A stretch of DNA of 64,000 nt from JAHECQ01 sp047638695 (lineage in GTDB: Bacteria > Actinomycetota > Acidimicrobiia > Acidimicrobiales > SZUA-35): assembly GCA_047638695.1 (NCBI GenBank), contig JBLINY010000010.1:8139-72138 (forward strand), in the 5' to 3' direction. The translations under genes and the position numbers were made by a program. Within the stretch, counting starts at the first letter, position 1. Every line of letters starts with the position of its first letter. Under the pieces are notes generated by a model. That model did not search any database. It was given only the letters and a program-made list of their open reading frames with translations, and was not told where the DNA came from. This document shows positions 25,878 to 33,699 of the stretch, piece after piece.

Positions 25878-26794
25878 TGCCTGCTGACGGAACCGTAGGC
25901 ATGGATCACGATCAATACGAATGGTCGCCGATACCAACCCGTACGCCCTTTGCCTGGCCGGGTGGCGAGCCGTTGGCCCTTGGCGCCATGGTGCTACTTG
26001 AGCACTACGAATGGCAGCCCCCGGAAGATGCCTACACGTTGCGCTCTGCGTCGGGTGGCCTGATCAAACTGCCCGACCCTGACTATCTGCGCCTCACCCA
26101 TCGCGAGTACGGGCATCGGGTCGGCATCTTCCGACTGCTCGACACACTCGAACGGCACGCGGTTCCGCCGACGGTCGCGATCGACGTGCTGACCGCAGAG
26201 CACTATCCGTGGCTCGTCAACCATTGTGTCGAGCGAGGGTGCGAGATCGTGGCCCACGGCATCGCCGCCTCTCGCATGATCACCTCGAAGATGAGCGAGG
26301 AGGAAGAGGTCGACACCATCGCCCGCTCTCTCGACACCATCGAGTCTTCCACCGGTAGCCGACCGCGAGGTTGGTTCGGCCCGGAAGGTTCGGAGTCAAC
26401 TCGAACGCCGTCCCTTCTGGCCGCGGCTGGTGTCGACTATCTCTGCGACTGGCCCAACGACGAGCAGCCCTATGCCATGACGGTGCCCACAGGCGAGCTC
26501 ACCTCACTACCGCTCTACCTCGAGGTCGATGACGAGCAGACGTTGTGGACACGCAGAATGCGTCTGGCCGACTGGCGTGACGTAATGGTCGAATCTGCAT
26601 CGGGGCTCCACGCCGATGGCGTAACCTCAGCCCGCCATTTGATGCTGACGCTCCGACCATGGCTCAGCGGTCAACCGTTCCGAGTCCCGGTCCTCGATGC
26701 GGCCTTGGCTGACATCACGGCGATCGGCCCCGTCTGGAAGGCCACCGGGTCGCAGATTGTCGACGGCTTCCGAGCCGCCACACCGTTGTCGTAG
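25877..26794 (+). CDS. Polysaccharide-deacetylase / PuuE-like protein, copy 2
   Basis: A 305-residue paralogue of the preceding gene, beginning at ATG 25877 in a TGATG overlap. The matching pieces are LEHYEWQPP, YGHRVGIFRLLDTLERH, EHYPWLVNHCVERGCEIVAHG, a TRTPSLLAAAGVDY turn and LTLRPWLSG. Copy 1 has LHPYL where copy 2 has LRPWL, so the late conserved His of copy 1 is Arg here. That suggests altered or lost metal chemistry, or a non-identical subunit of a heteromer. The longer in-frame extension to 25691 lies inside copy 1 and is rejected. Confidence 0.82.
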   Translation: MPADGTVGMDHDQYEWSPIPTRTPFAWPGGEPLALGAMVLLEHYEWQPPEDAYTLRSASGGLIKLPDPDYLRLTHREYGHRVGIFRLLDTLERHAVPPTVAIDVLTAEHYPWLVNHCVERGCEIVAHGIAASRMITSKMSEEEEVDTIARSLDTIESSTGSRPRGWFGPEGSESTRTPSLLAAAGVDYLCDWPNDEQPYAMTVPTGELTSLPLYLEVDDEQTLWTRRMRLADWRDVMVESASGLHADGVTSARHLMLTLRPWLSGQPFRVPVLDAALADITAIGPVWKATGSQIVDGFRAATPLS

Positions 26795-27036
26795 CCCCCG
26801 CCAAGGTTTGTCACGGCCCGCGCTTCATCGTCGTCTCTCGCCAGAACCCTCTCCATCACCCTCCCTTTATGGTCAGTTGCACGGATGGAGACACTCAAGT
26901 GAGTCAAAAAAGCGGCCGAAGTTCCTTTCGGTAGAGGGGAGCCCGGCCTCGCGTACGAACAACGTCGTTGGTCCGCTAGCCGGGCCCCGCCCTACTCCGC
27001 TTGTGAGACGGCCAAGACCGCAGCAAGATCTCGGTC

Positions 27037-27513
27037 ATGACAGCCAACGAGCAGATCCACGCCGCACTAGCGGCCTATTGCCGAGGTGTTGACCGTCTTG
27101 ACGACGATTCACTGATGTCGGCCTTTCACCCCGAAGCCATCCTCAGTGGCTACGGACGACGAGACCGGGCGGTAGAAGAATTCGTCCCATTCGCAATCAA
27201 TGGCCTGCGCCACGCCTACGCCGGCACGCAGCATCGATTGAGCAATATCTACATCGAGATCGACGGTAACCAAGCTCGGGTCGAGAGCTACGTGACAGCC
27301 GAGCATCTCCGCGTTGATGGCGAGACTCGTCGACTTCACGTGTTCACCGGTCGCTACATCGACGCCTTCGAGAACATCTCTGGCCGGTGGGCAATACGTT
27401 CTCGAACGCTGCGTCATGACTGGACCCACGACATAGAGCTAACCGGAGCGATGCCCGGCTCGTGGACTGACGGCGCCCGCGACCGTTCCGACGTCGTCTA
27501 TGACGCGCTGTGA
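27037..27513 (+). CDS. SnoaL-like / NTF2-fold protein (ring-hydroxylating-dioxygenase beta-like)
   Basis: A 158-residue SnoaL_4-type protein: an N-terminal helix with the ALAAYCRGVDRLDDDSL motif, a dispersed Tyr/Asp/His set (FHPEAILSGYG; HAYAGTQHRLSNIYIEIDG), the strands AHV-like (ESYVTAEHLRVDG) and a GRWAIRSRTLRHDW strand. Members dehydrate or isomerise steroid- or scytalone-like molecules or only bind ligands. It ends just before the cupin gene. No Shine-Dalgarno sequence is seen and the -10 match is poor. Confidence 0.8.
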   Translation: MTANEQIHAALAAYCRGVDRLDDDSLMSAFHPEAILSGYGRRDRAVEEFVPFAINGLRHAYAGTQHRLSNIYIEIDGNQARVESYVTAEHLRVDGETRRLHVFTGRYIDAFENISGRWAIRSRTLRHDWTHDIELTGAMPGSWTDGARDRSDVVYDAL

Positions 27514-27522
27514 CTGGGAAGG

Positions 27523-27535
27523 TAGCGTTCGTGTC
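27523..27535 (+). promoter_or_regulatory. Candidate leaderless promoter of the cupin gene
   Basis: TAGCGT, seven bases, then ATG 27536, located just after the SnoaL stop. This suggests an internal promoter. Confidence 0.45.
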
Positions 27536-27952
27536 ATGAGCATCGATAGCGAGCCAACCACGAACGCCAACAACGAGCTGGTCTGCCAGCAGCTCGCCGA
27601 CGCCGAGTTCGGCAAGACCGGGCGCCGCAGCTTCTTCGAATACCGCGACACCGGATTGGGTGACGCCACCAACGGCCAGTACAAGGCCCACGTCATGCGT
27701 TCCACCGACGTGATGGAGTCGACCGGCTGGCACTACCACGTCTGCGATCTCCAGTTCGTCTACGTCCTGAAGGGTTGGGTCGAACTCGAGTTCGAGGGCG
27801 GCGAGGTCAAGCGCTTGGTCGAGGGTGCCGCCATGGCCATCCCTGGCGGCATGGTGCACAACGAGATCAACGTCTCGTCCGACTTTGAAGCGCTTGAGGT
27901 TGCTTCGCCGGCAGATATGGGCACCATCTCCGTTGACGCACCCGCTGCCTAA
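27536..27952 (+). CDS. Small single-domain cupin
   Basis: A 138-residue beta-barrel cupin from ATG 27536. Motif 1 is in GWHYHVCDLQFVYVLKGWVELEF (His pair HxH and downstream Glu-equivalent), motif 2 in AMAIPGGMVHNEINVS (Pro-Gly-x-x-x-His). These residues would hold one metal ion. Small cupins act as dioxygenases, isomerases or ligand sensors; the role here is not predictable. It sits between the SnoaL gene and two flavin oxidoreductases, starting a tight rightward run (2-base gap to the next gene). Confidence 0.82.
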   Translation: MSIDSEPTTNANNELVCQQLADAEFGKTGRRSFFEYRDTGLGDATNGQYKAHVMRSTDVMESTGWHYHVCDLQFVYVLKGWVELEFEGGEVKRLVEGAAMAIPGGMVHNEINVSSDFEALEVASPADMGTISVDAPAA

Positions 27953-27954
27953 CG

Positions 27955-28944
27955 GTGCCACTGCCACTCTCTATCGTCGATCTGGCCATGGTGCCAGACG
28001 GCCACACCAGCACCCAGGCGCTGGCTGACACCGCTGCGCTCGCTCGTCGGGCCGACGAGCTCGGCTACACCCGATTCTGGGTAGCCGAACATCACAACAT
28101 GGAGACGGTTGCCAGCACTAGCCCCGCGGTGTTGATGGCGCATCTCGCACAGCAAACCACGCAGATTCACCTCGGATCGGGCGGCGTGATGCTGCCGAAC
28201 CACGCATCCCTGGCCATCGCCGAGCAGTTCGCCTTGCTGGAAGCCCTTCACCCGGGACGGGTCGATCTTGGGATCGGCAGAGCTCCTGGCACCGATCTGC
28301 GCACCGCAGCGGTGTTGCGCCGAACCAGCGACGACCGAGATGCCGAGGATTTCCCTCGCCATCTGCTGGATCTCATGGGCCTGCTGGGAGATGTTCGCAA
28401 AGACGAAGGACTCTGGGACCGCTTCCGGGCCACGCCCGTTGCCACCAGCTACCCATCGGTCTTCCTGCTCGGCTCGTCCGGCTTCAGTGCCCAGCTTGCC
28501 GGCCTTCTTGGGCTGCCGTTCGTCTTTGCCAATCATTTCGACATGGGTGGCACCGAACAAGCGGCCCAGATCTACCGGCAACACTTCGAACCGTCGGCCA
28601 TTCTCAGCGAGCCCCACACCATCGTGACCGCGTCAGTAATCACGGCCGACACCGCCCAAGAAGCTCACCATCTGGCCGGACCGAGCCGGCTGAGAAAGTT
28701 CGGCATGCGCACGGGCCAGCTGCTGCCGCTGTTCTCCCCTGCCGACGCGGCCGCTCATCCTCACTTCGACGCAGCAGTTGAGATGCCGACAAACGGCATC
28801 GTTGGCACCCCAGACGAAGCCATCACCGGCCTCGAGCATCTGGCCGACGCTACGGAAGCAAATGAGCTGATGTTGCACGTAGCCACCCATGGTTTGGCCG
28901 AGCGGCTACAGACAATCGAAACCATCTACTCCCACTGGAATTGA
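27955..28944 (+). CDS. LLM-class flavin-dependent oxidoreductase (MsnO8-like)
   Basis: A 329-residue luciferase-like TIM barrel. The family start PLSIVDLAMVPDG is followed by the FWVAEHHNM motif, a LGSGGVMLPNH strand and ALHPGRVDLGIGRAPGTD, all typical of the MsnO8 subgroup. The enzyme uses reduced FMN (or F420 in some relatives) to oxidise an unknown organic compound. The start is GTG 27955, two bases after the cupin stop. The next gene belongs to another LLM subgroup and follows after about 11 bases, so the two may act on the same compound. Confidence 0.88.
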   Translation: MPLPLSIVDLAMVPDGHTSTQALADTAALARRADELGYTRFWVAEHHNMETVASTSPAVLMAHLAQQTTQIHLGSGGVMLPNHASLAIAEQFALLEALHPGRVDLGIGRAPGTDLRTAAVLRRTSDDRDAEDFPRHLLDLMGLLGDVRKDEGLWDRFRATPVATSYPSVFLLGSSGFSAQLAGLLGLPFVFANHFDMGGTEQAAQIYRQHFEPSAILSEPHTIVTASVITADTAQEAHHLAGPSRLRKFGMRTGQLLPLFSPADAAAHPHFDAAVEMPTNGIVGTPDEAITGLEHLADATEANELMLHVATHGLAERLQTIETIYSHWN

Positions 28945-28955
28945 GTCTTTTTACA

Positions 28956-30059
28956 ATGAATCTCGGCTTGTTCTTTATGCCTCTGCACCACCCTGACAAA
29001 CCGTGGGGTCAAGCAATGGAGGAGGACCGGCAGATGATTCTGCACGCCGACTCTCTCGGCTTTGCCGAGACCTGGATGGGCGAGCACTTCACGTCGAAGG
29101 CCGAACCAGTTCCGGCGCCGCTGATCTTCCTGGCGACCCTCATCAACGAGACCAAGACGATGCGGTTCGGCACCGGTGTAATCAACCTCGGTCACCGCCA
29201 CCCGATGGTGGTCGCAGCCGAGGTGGCCCAGTTCGATCAGCTCAGCGGCGGCCGCTTCATGATGGGTGTTGGGCCCGGCGGGCTGGCCAGCGATGGTGAG
29301 ATGTTCGGTCGCCCCGACATGGCCGACCGAGTGCGTGTGGCCGATGAGTCGCTGAAGATGATCATCGAGCTGCTCTCCAACGATGCACCTGTCTCGGTGC
29401 AGGGCGAAGCGTGGAGCGCATCACTTGAAAGCCAAGTCTGGCCAACACATGGCGTTGGCATGTTGCCGAAGCCAGTGCAACGGCCACACCCACCGATCGC
29501 CATGGCCATGGCATCACCGGCCGGCGACACCGTGCGCACCGTCGCCGAAAACGGCTACATCCCGATCTCGGCCAACTTCGTACCCATCTCGGCGGTAAAA
29601 GGCCAGTGGGATACCTACACCGAGATTCGGGAAGGACTCGGGCTGCCGGTCGAACGCGATCGTTGGCGGGTCTGCCGCAACATTCTGGTCACCGACTCTG
29701 ATGCTGAGGCAGAAGAACTGCTGTCCGACCCCGACGGCACGTTCGCTTTCTATTTCCGTTACCTCGCCGGAGTGCGCGATATGCCCCGGCTGGCGTCCGA
29801 ACCACACCTCACTTCGACCGAGCTATTCGACCAGCTAAACGTGGCCAAGGCCATCGAAAAATGCGTCATTGCCGGATCGGCCGAAACGGTCACGGCCAAG
29901 CTGATGGACATGAGCGACATCCTCGGACCGTTCGGGACATTGGTCGTAGTCGGCCACGACTGGGACGACACCGACCGCTGGACACGTTCGATCACGTCAC
30001 TGGCCCAGAAGGTGGCGCCGAAACTCGAGCAACATTTGACAGCAATCTCTTCCCGCTGA
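28956..30059 (+). CDS. LLM-class flavin-dependent monooxygenase (limonene/alkanal type)
   Basis: About 367 residues. I choose ATG 28956 (MNLGLFFMPLHHPDKPW) over TTG 28941 because it gives the canonical opening. The barrel shows GFAETWMGEHFTSK, FGTGVINLGHRHP and GGRFMMGVGPGGL, then a long C-terminal helical insert. Relatives oxidise terpenes, long-chain aldehydes or related molecules with a flavin supplied by a reductase. No dedicated flavin reductase is in the run, so general cell reductases probably serve. Confidence 0.88.
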   Translation: MNLGLFFMPLHHPDKPWGQAMEEDRQMILHADSLGFAETWMGEHFTSKAEPVPAPLIFLATLINETKTMRFGTGVINLGHRHPMVVAAEVAQFDQLSGGRFMMGVGPGGLASDGEMFGRPDMADRVRVADESLKMIIELLSNDAPVSVQGEAWSASLESQVWPTHGVGMLPKPVQRPHPPIAMAMASPAGDTVRTVAENGYIPISANFVPISAVKGQWDTYTEIREGLGLPVERDRWRVCRNILVTDSDAEAEELLSDPDGTFAFYFRYLAGVRDMPRLASEPHLTSTELFDQLNVAKAIEKCVIAGSAETVTAKLMDMSDILGPFGTLVVVGHDWDDTDRWTRSITSLAQKVAPKLEQHLTAISSR

Positions 30060-30114
30060 TCACCGATCTCGGTCCGTATCTTCGATAGCTTCAACGCCCG
30101 ATGAGGTATTCGGC

Positions 30115-30513
30115 GTGAATCACGAGGAAGCAGAGGAATCCGTAGGGGCTCTCGTCGACGACCTTCGGTTCTTGATGGGCAGTCGCCCTCACACCGCGTG
30201 GCCTGACATGGCTGAGGCGGCAATCGAACACCACACCCCGTTTATCGCCGAGGAGCTCCTGAGCTGGCAGCAGCGGCGCCTGCAGCGCGCCGCCCATCTG
30301 GCCCTCGAGGGCCTAGCCGTCAGCAACGCCGAACAGATCCGCGCCGGCATTCTCGATATCCGCACGATCGAGAGCGTTCTGACCAGCGATGGCGAGGAAC
30401 CGCTCGCGCCCGAGCGGCCAGGGTCAGCCATCAACCCGAACGAGACGATCCATCTCGATGCTCCCATCATTGACCTCGACCTGGAAGCCCGCATCCGTCG
30501 GGCCACGCGCTAG
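30115..30513 (+). CDS. Hypothetical helical protein
   Basis: A 132-residue protein starting at GTG 30115. Its first 95 residues are predicted helical (VGALVDDLRFLMGS; EAAIEHHTPFIAEELLSWQQRRLQRAAHLAL) and the last 35 are acidic and loose. No family recognised, no signal peptide or membrane helix. Good codon bias and an absence of overlaps support it as a real gene. Confidence 0.6.
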   Translation: MNHEEAEESVGALVDDLRFLMGSRPHTAWPDMAEAAIEHHTPFIAEELLSWQQRRLQRAAHLALEGLAVSNAEQIRAGILDIRTIESVLTSDGEEPLAPERPGSAINPNETIHLDAPIIDLDLEARIRRATR

Positions 30514-30530
30514 CTGGCTCATTTCGCCAG
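30514..30530 (+). terminator. Short hairpin after the hypothetical gene
   Basis: CTGGC and GCCAG arms around a seven-base loop, directly after the stop and followed by TTCGATCT; convergent with the reductase gene. Confidence 0.45.
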
Positions 30531-30581
30531 TTCGATCTAGCAGTCGGGTCCGGCCTCTTTCCGCAGGTCAGCCCGAGCGGC

Positions 30582-32357
30582 CTACCAGTACTCCTCATAG
30601 TGGACGTTGCCCGGCTGCTTGCGCTTATCGAGGGTGAAGCCCGCTTCGTTCAACAGGCCGACCACTCCAGGCGTCTCGGGCCACTGCTCGGCGCCGTCAT
30701 GTTCTTCGGGCAGGCCGATCATTGCCGGGTTGCCACACAGGAAAACATGGGTGCTGTCGGCATCGAGCGAGACGTCGAAATCGGTGACAAACGCTCCGTC
30801 TCGCACGAGATCTTGGATGTAGCGCTTCGGCACATCAGACTCGCGGGTCGGGAGCGGCACATAGTGGTAGTTGCTGTATTGCTTCTCGAGCTGACGGTGC
30901 TTGGCGGTATAGCCAAGGTCGGCCCACTGTCGAACCGAGACGGCGGAGATAAGTGGCCCGGTATGCCCTTTGCGCAGCAACTCAACGATCATGGCGTTGT
31001 GTGGCGCCTCGCCGGTACCGGTCGAGAGGAACACCACGGTGTCGGTGGGGTTGTCGACCGCGGCCAATGTGTAGCGGCCAGCCACCTTCGGGCCCAGGTA
31101 GATGCGATCACCCGGCTGCTTCAGCGCCAAGCGGGGAGTCAAGGCTGGCACGTTCTCGTCGGTCGGCTTTACCAGCACGATGTAGAACTCGAGCTCGTCG
31201 AGGCCACGTTCGTCTGTGAGGTAACCGTTTTCGTCGAACATGCGGCTCGAAATCGAGTACGACCGCCGAATCAGCTTGTCCCACTTCCCGTCGAGCTTGG
31301 GATCGACAGCTTCGTCGATGCGCTCTTCCCAGTAGCCAAGGCCCAGCGAGGCGTACTGTCCCGGTAAGAACGAGGTGTCTCCGTGATCGGGCTTCACCCG
31401 CAGCACCCACAAATCGCTGTGAGTTGGCTCGAAATAGGTGATGACGGCGTTGTAGTGCTCGGTACGCAACTCGTCGATGGCGCCGGTATGTCGGGCCCTT
31501 CGACGCACGGGCGACGCTGGCTCTGGTAGATCGAGGCCGGGGAAACACGCTTCGGCGATCGCGGTACCAATGGTGGCGCCGGGCACGGTCGTCGCCGGTG
31601 CCGTGTCGTCCGGATCGCCCAGGAAGAACACTCGACCGGTTGCTATCGCCTGGTCCGTGGCGCCCACATCTGCTGGCGACAGCGTTCTGCGGGGCGATGC
31701 GAATACGACGTGATCGAACTCGAGGTCGGGCGTGCGGCGATCGTCAAAGAAGGCCATCGGGAAATCGTCGACCAAGCTGATCTGGTCGGGGGTCGAGCGA
31801 TACAAAACCGTGATCCGACGCTCACGCTCGAGTCGGCGCAGCATGTTGTCGGCGGCCGGCGACAACGTCTCGGGGTCCATGCCTTCGGCCGCCAACACAA
31901 CCCGGTGCCCGGCTTGGACTGCAGCGGCGGACAACTCGACCGCATGATCGCTATGGCCAATCACCAACACGTCGGCGTCGGAGACCTGAGGCAGGGCGTC
32001 GATATGGACCCGATCAGAGTCGAGAGGCGCCGGCATCGAGGGTTCCCAGCCATCAGCCAACTTCCGTTCGGCCACCATCACGGCCCGGGCTCGGTAGCTG
32101 AGCCGATTCGTGTTTACGACCAGATCGTCGCCCTCAACATCAATGCTGCTGACCGTCTCGCCGTAACCAACGTCGAGCAAGTTGTCGCCAACCAGCTCGG
32201 GAAAGGCCACTGAGCTCGATGGCTCGACGACTCGAATCAGGTTGAGACCCGACCGGAGCGACGAAACCGCAACGGACAAACCACCGGCTGATCCACCCAG
32301 AATCAGCAGATCGTGGACTCGAACGCTCGTGGCCGGATGCTCGTTCGTTGTCGACAT
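30582..32357 (-). CDS. Fusion: redox-inactive thioredoxin-reductase-like domain + ferredoxin/flavodoxin-NADP reductase
   Basis: About 591 residues from ATG 32357. Residues about 15-285 have a two-dinucleotide-fold (TrxR-like) layout: LLILGGSAGGLSVA at the first fold and VLVIGHSDHAVELSAAAVQAG at the second, with VFFLGDPDD near its end. There is no CxxC disulfide pair. Residues about 295-591 are a complete FNR: LPGQYASLGLGYWE, FAD motif RRSYSISS (about 364-371), NADP motif STGTGEAPHN (about 445-454), FLCGNP, and a C-terminal Tyr-Trp. The FNR would pass electrons between NADPH and a ferredoxin. The front half may bind FAD or NAD as a regulator or second electron site. It is last in the operon behind the Hsp70-like gene. 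Confidence 0.82.
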   Translation of the reverse strand: MSTTNEHPATSVRVHDLLILGGSAGGLSVAVSSLRSGLNLIRVVEPSSSVAFPELVGDNLLDVGYGETVSSIDVEGDDLVVNTNRLSYRARAVMVAERKLADGWEPSMPAPLDSDRVHIDALPQVSDADVLVIGHSDHAVELSAAAVQAGHRVVLAAEGMDPETLSPAADNMLRRLERERRITVLYRSTPDQISLVDDFPMAFFDDRRTPDLEFDHVVFASPRRTLSPADVGATDQAIATGRVFFLGDPDDTAPATTVPGATIGTAIAEACFPGLDLPEPASPVRRRARHTGAIDELRTEHYNAVITYFEPTHSDLWVLRVKPDHGDTSFLPGQYASLGLGYWEERIDEAVDPKLDGKWDKLIRRSYSISSRMFDENGYLTDERGLDELEFYIVLVKPTDENVPALTPRLALKQPGDRIYLGPKVAGRYTLAAVDNPTDTVVFLSTGTGEAPHNAMIVELLRKGHTGPLISAVSVRQWADLGYTAKHRQLEKQYSNYHYVPLPTRESDVPKRYIQDLVRDGAFVTDFDVSLDADSTHVFLCGNPAMIGLPEEHDGAEQWPETPGVVGLLNEAGFTLDKRKQPGNVHYEEYW

Positions 32358-32416
32358 ACACCCCAAACCGTAGTTCGAGGCTCAGACATTCCCCATTGCG
32401 ATGGAAGAGCCGTCGG

Positions 32417-33634
32417 TCACCAGCTGACGGCGACGAAGCCCAAGCCGATCTCGCCGCCACCACCACCGCCGTACCAACGCACCGTGTTGTCGCTTCCTGA
32501 GGCAATCAGGTAGGTGTCCGACGCGTCGTAGTCGATCCGGTCGACGGTGTCTGGCAGATCGAACTCGGCAACGAGAACACCAGTGCTGGGGTCATAGACC
32601 TTCCCAGTAACGTCGTCGTCGGGCGAGCGGAGCAGCGCCAGGATCATGCCATCGGCCCGGACGTCGGCATCGAGGATGTCGCCGAATGGGCCTCCCTCGA
32701 AATGCCGGGCCTGGGGGTCCGCTGGGTTAGAGACATCGAGTATCCGGAGCTCGCCGACGTTGCCCTCGCTGACCCGAATCACCAGGTTTTCGGCATCGAG
32801 CCATGCAAGCGGGGTCGACCACGACAGGCCGTTCTCGATCTCTCCGTAGGAGCCAAACACCTCACCATTGCCGGGCGCCACGATCTCGATCTGGCCCAGT
32901 CCGCTTCTGGCGACCAACGCCTGATCAGGAGACAGCTCCGGGTGAAGCCCGTATTGGAGATCGACGTCGACCGGGTTCAATATCTGGCCCTGCTCGACGC
33001 GGTAGATGTAGCCGACAGCAGGCTCACAACAATCGGTGATCCAGAGCGCACCGTCAGAACCAACATCGATGCTGTCGATGGCCTGGACGAAACATCCCTC
33101 GTCTGGATCGCAACCGCCGATCTGTGGCCAACCACCGTACGTACCCAAGATGTCACCGGTCAGCGTGTCGACCTCAACCAACTCGTAGGTCACCGATGTG
33201 ATGGCCCAAAATGTTGCCGGCCGACCATCAGGCAGCGTCTGTGACGGCGACGCGACCGCACTTGGAAAGGCCTCGGTGGTTGGCACCGATGTGACGGTCG
33301 CAGCAGACTCGTTGTCAGCCTCATCAGTACTGGGCTGGACTCCATCCGATTTGTCGGCGTCCGACACCTGATCATCAGCAATCACGTCGGCTGGAGTTGT
33401 GGTGACCCCGGTTGGATCCGCCGCCACCGGTGTCTCAATAACCTGGTGCCCGCCACCACCGCGGCCAAAGATGAACAAACCACCGCCGACGACGAGCACC
33501 ACCGCAGCCAGGCCAAGCAGCGGAGCGAGCCAGGAAGGCCAGCGATCCCCAGGCTGGGATGAAAGGCCAGCTGCCCGGCGATTGATGATCTCCTCAGCAC
33601 GAGGCCCACTGGGTGCAGAATCAGAGTGGATCAT
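32417..33634 (-). CDS. Single-pass membrane protein with beta-repeat extracellular domain
   Basis: About 405 residues from ATG 33634. A charged cytoplasmic head (1-33) is followed by one membrane helix (about 35-57, WLAPLLGLAAVVLVVGGGLF), a low-complexity linker rich in Thr, Asp and Val (about 60-130), and a C-terminal beta-rich region (about 135-405) with repeated strand-Asp-Gly turns (DSIDVGSDGALWITDCC; LSPDQALVARSGLG; DADVRADGMILALL) like a beta-propeller. Cys pairs (CDPDEGC; CC) fit an oxidising location. The end carries a run of six glycines before a short hydrophobic tail. Between the Hsp70-like and reductase genes in one operon; a stress or envelope sensor is a guess. Confidence 0.6.
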   Translation of the reverse strand: MIHSDSAPSGPRAEEIINRRAAGLSSQPGDRWPSWLAPLLGLAAVVLVVGGGLFIFGRGGGGHQVIETPVAADPTGVTTTPADVIADDQVSDADKSDGVQPSTDEADNESAATVTSVPTTEAFPSAVASPSQTLPDGRPATFWAITSVTYELVEVDTLTGDILGTYGGWPQIGGCDPDEGCFVQAIDSIDVGSDGALWITDCCEPAVGYIYRVEQGQILNPVDVDLQYGLHPELSPDQALVARSGLGQIEIVAPGNGEVFGSYGEIENGLSWSTPLAWLDAENLVIRVSEGNVGELRILDVSNPADPQARHFEGGPFGDILDADVRADGMILALLRSPDDDVTGKVYDPSTGVLVAEFDLPDTVDRIDYDASDTYLIASGSDNTVRWYGGGGGGEIGLGFVAVSW

Positions 33635-33699
33635 TGCCAGTTCTTTCAGAAGGGCGAGGTTGGATCCAGGGAACAACCACGAGGGGGTCCAGAGTCGCC

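Noticed and set aside
26671..26907. A 78-codon minus-strand frame after the second deacetylase
   Set aside because: Half of it is antisense to the deacetylase and the rest matches nothing known.
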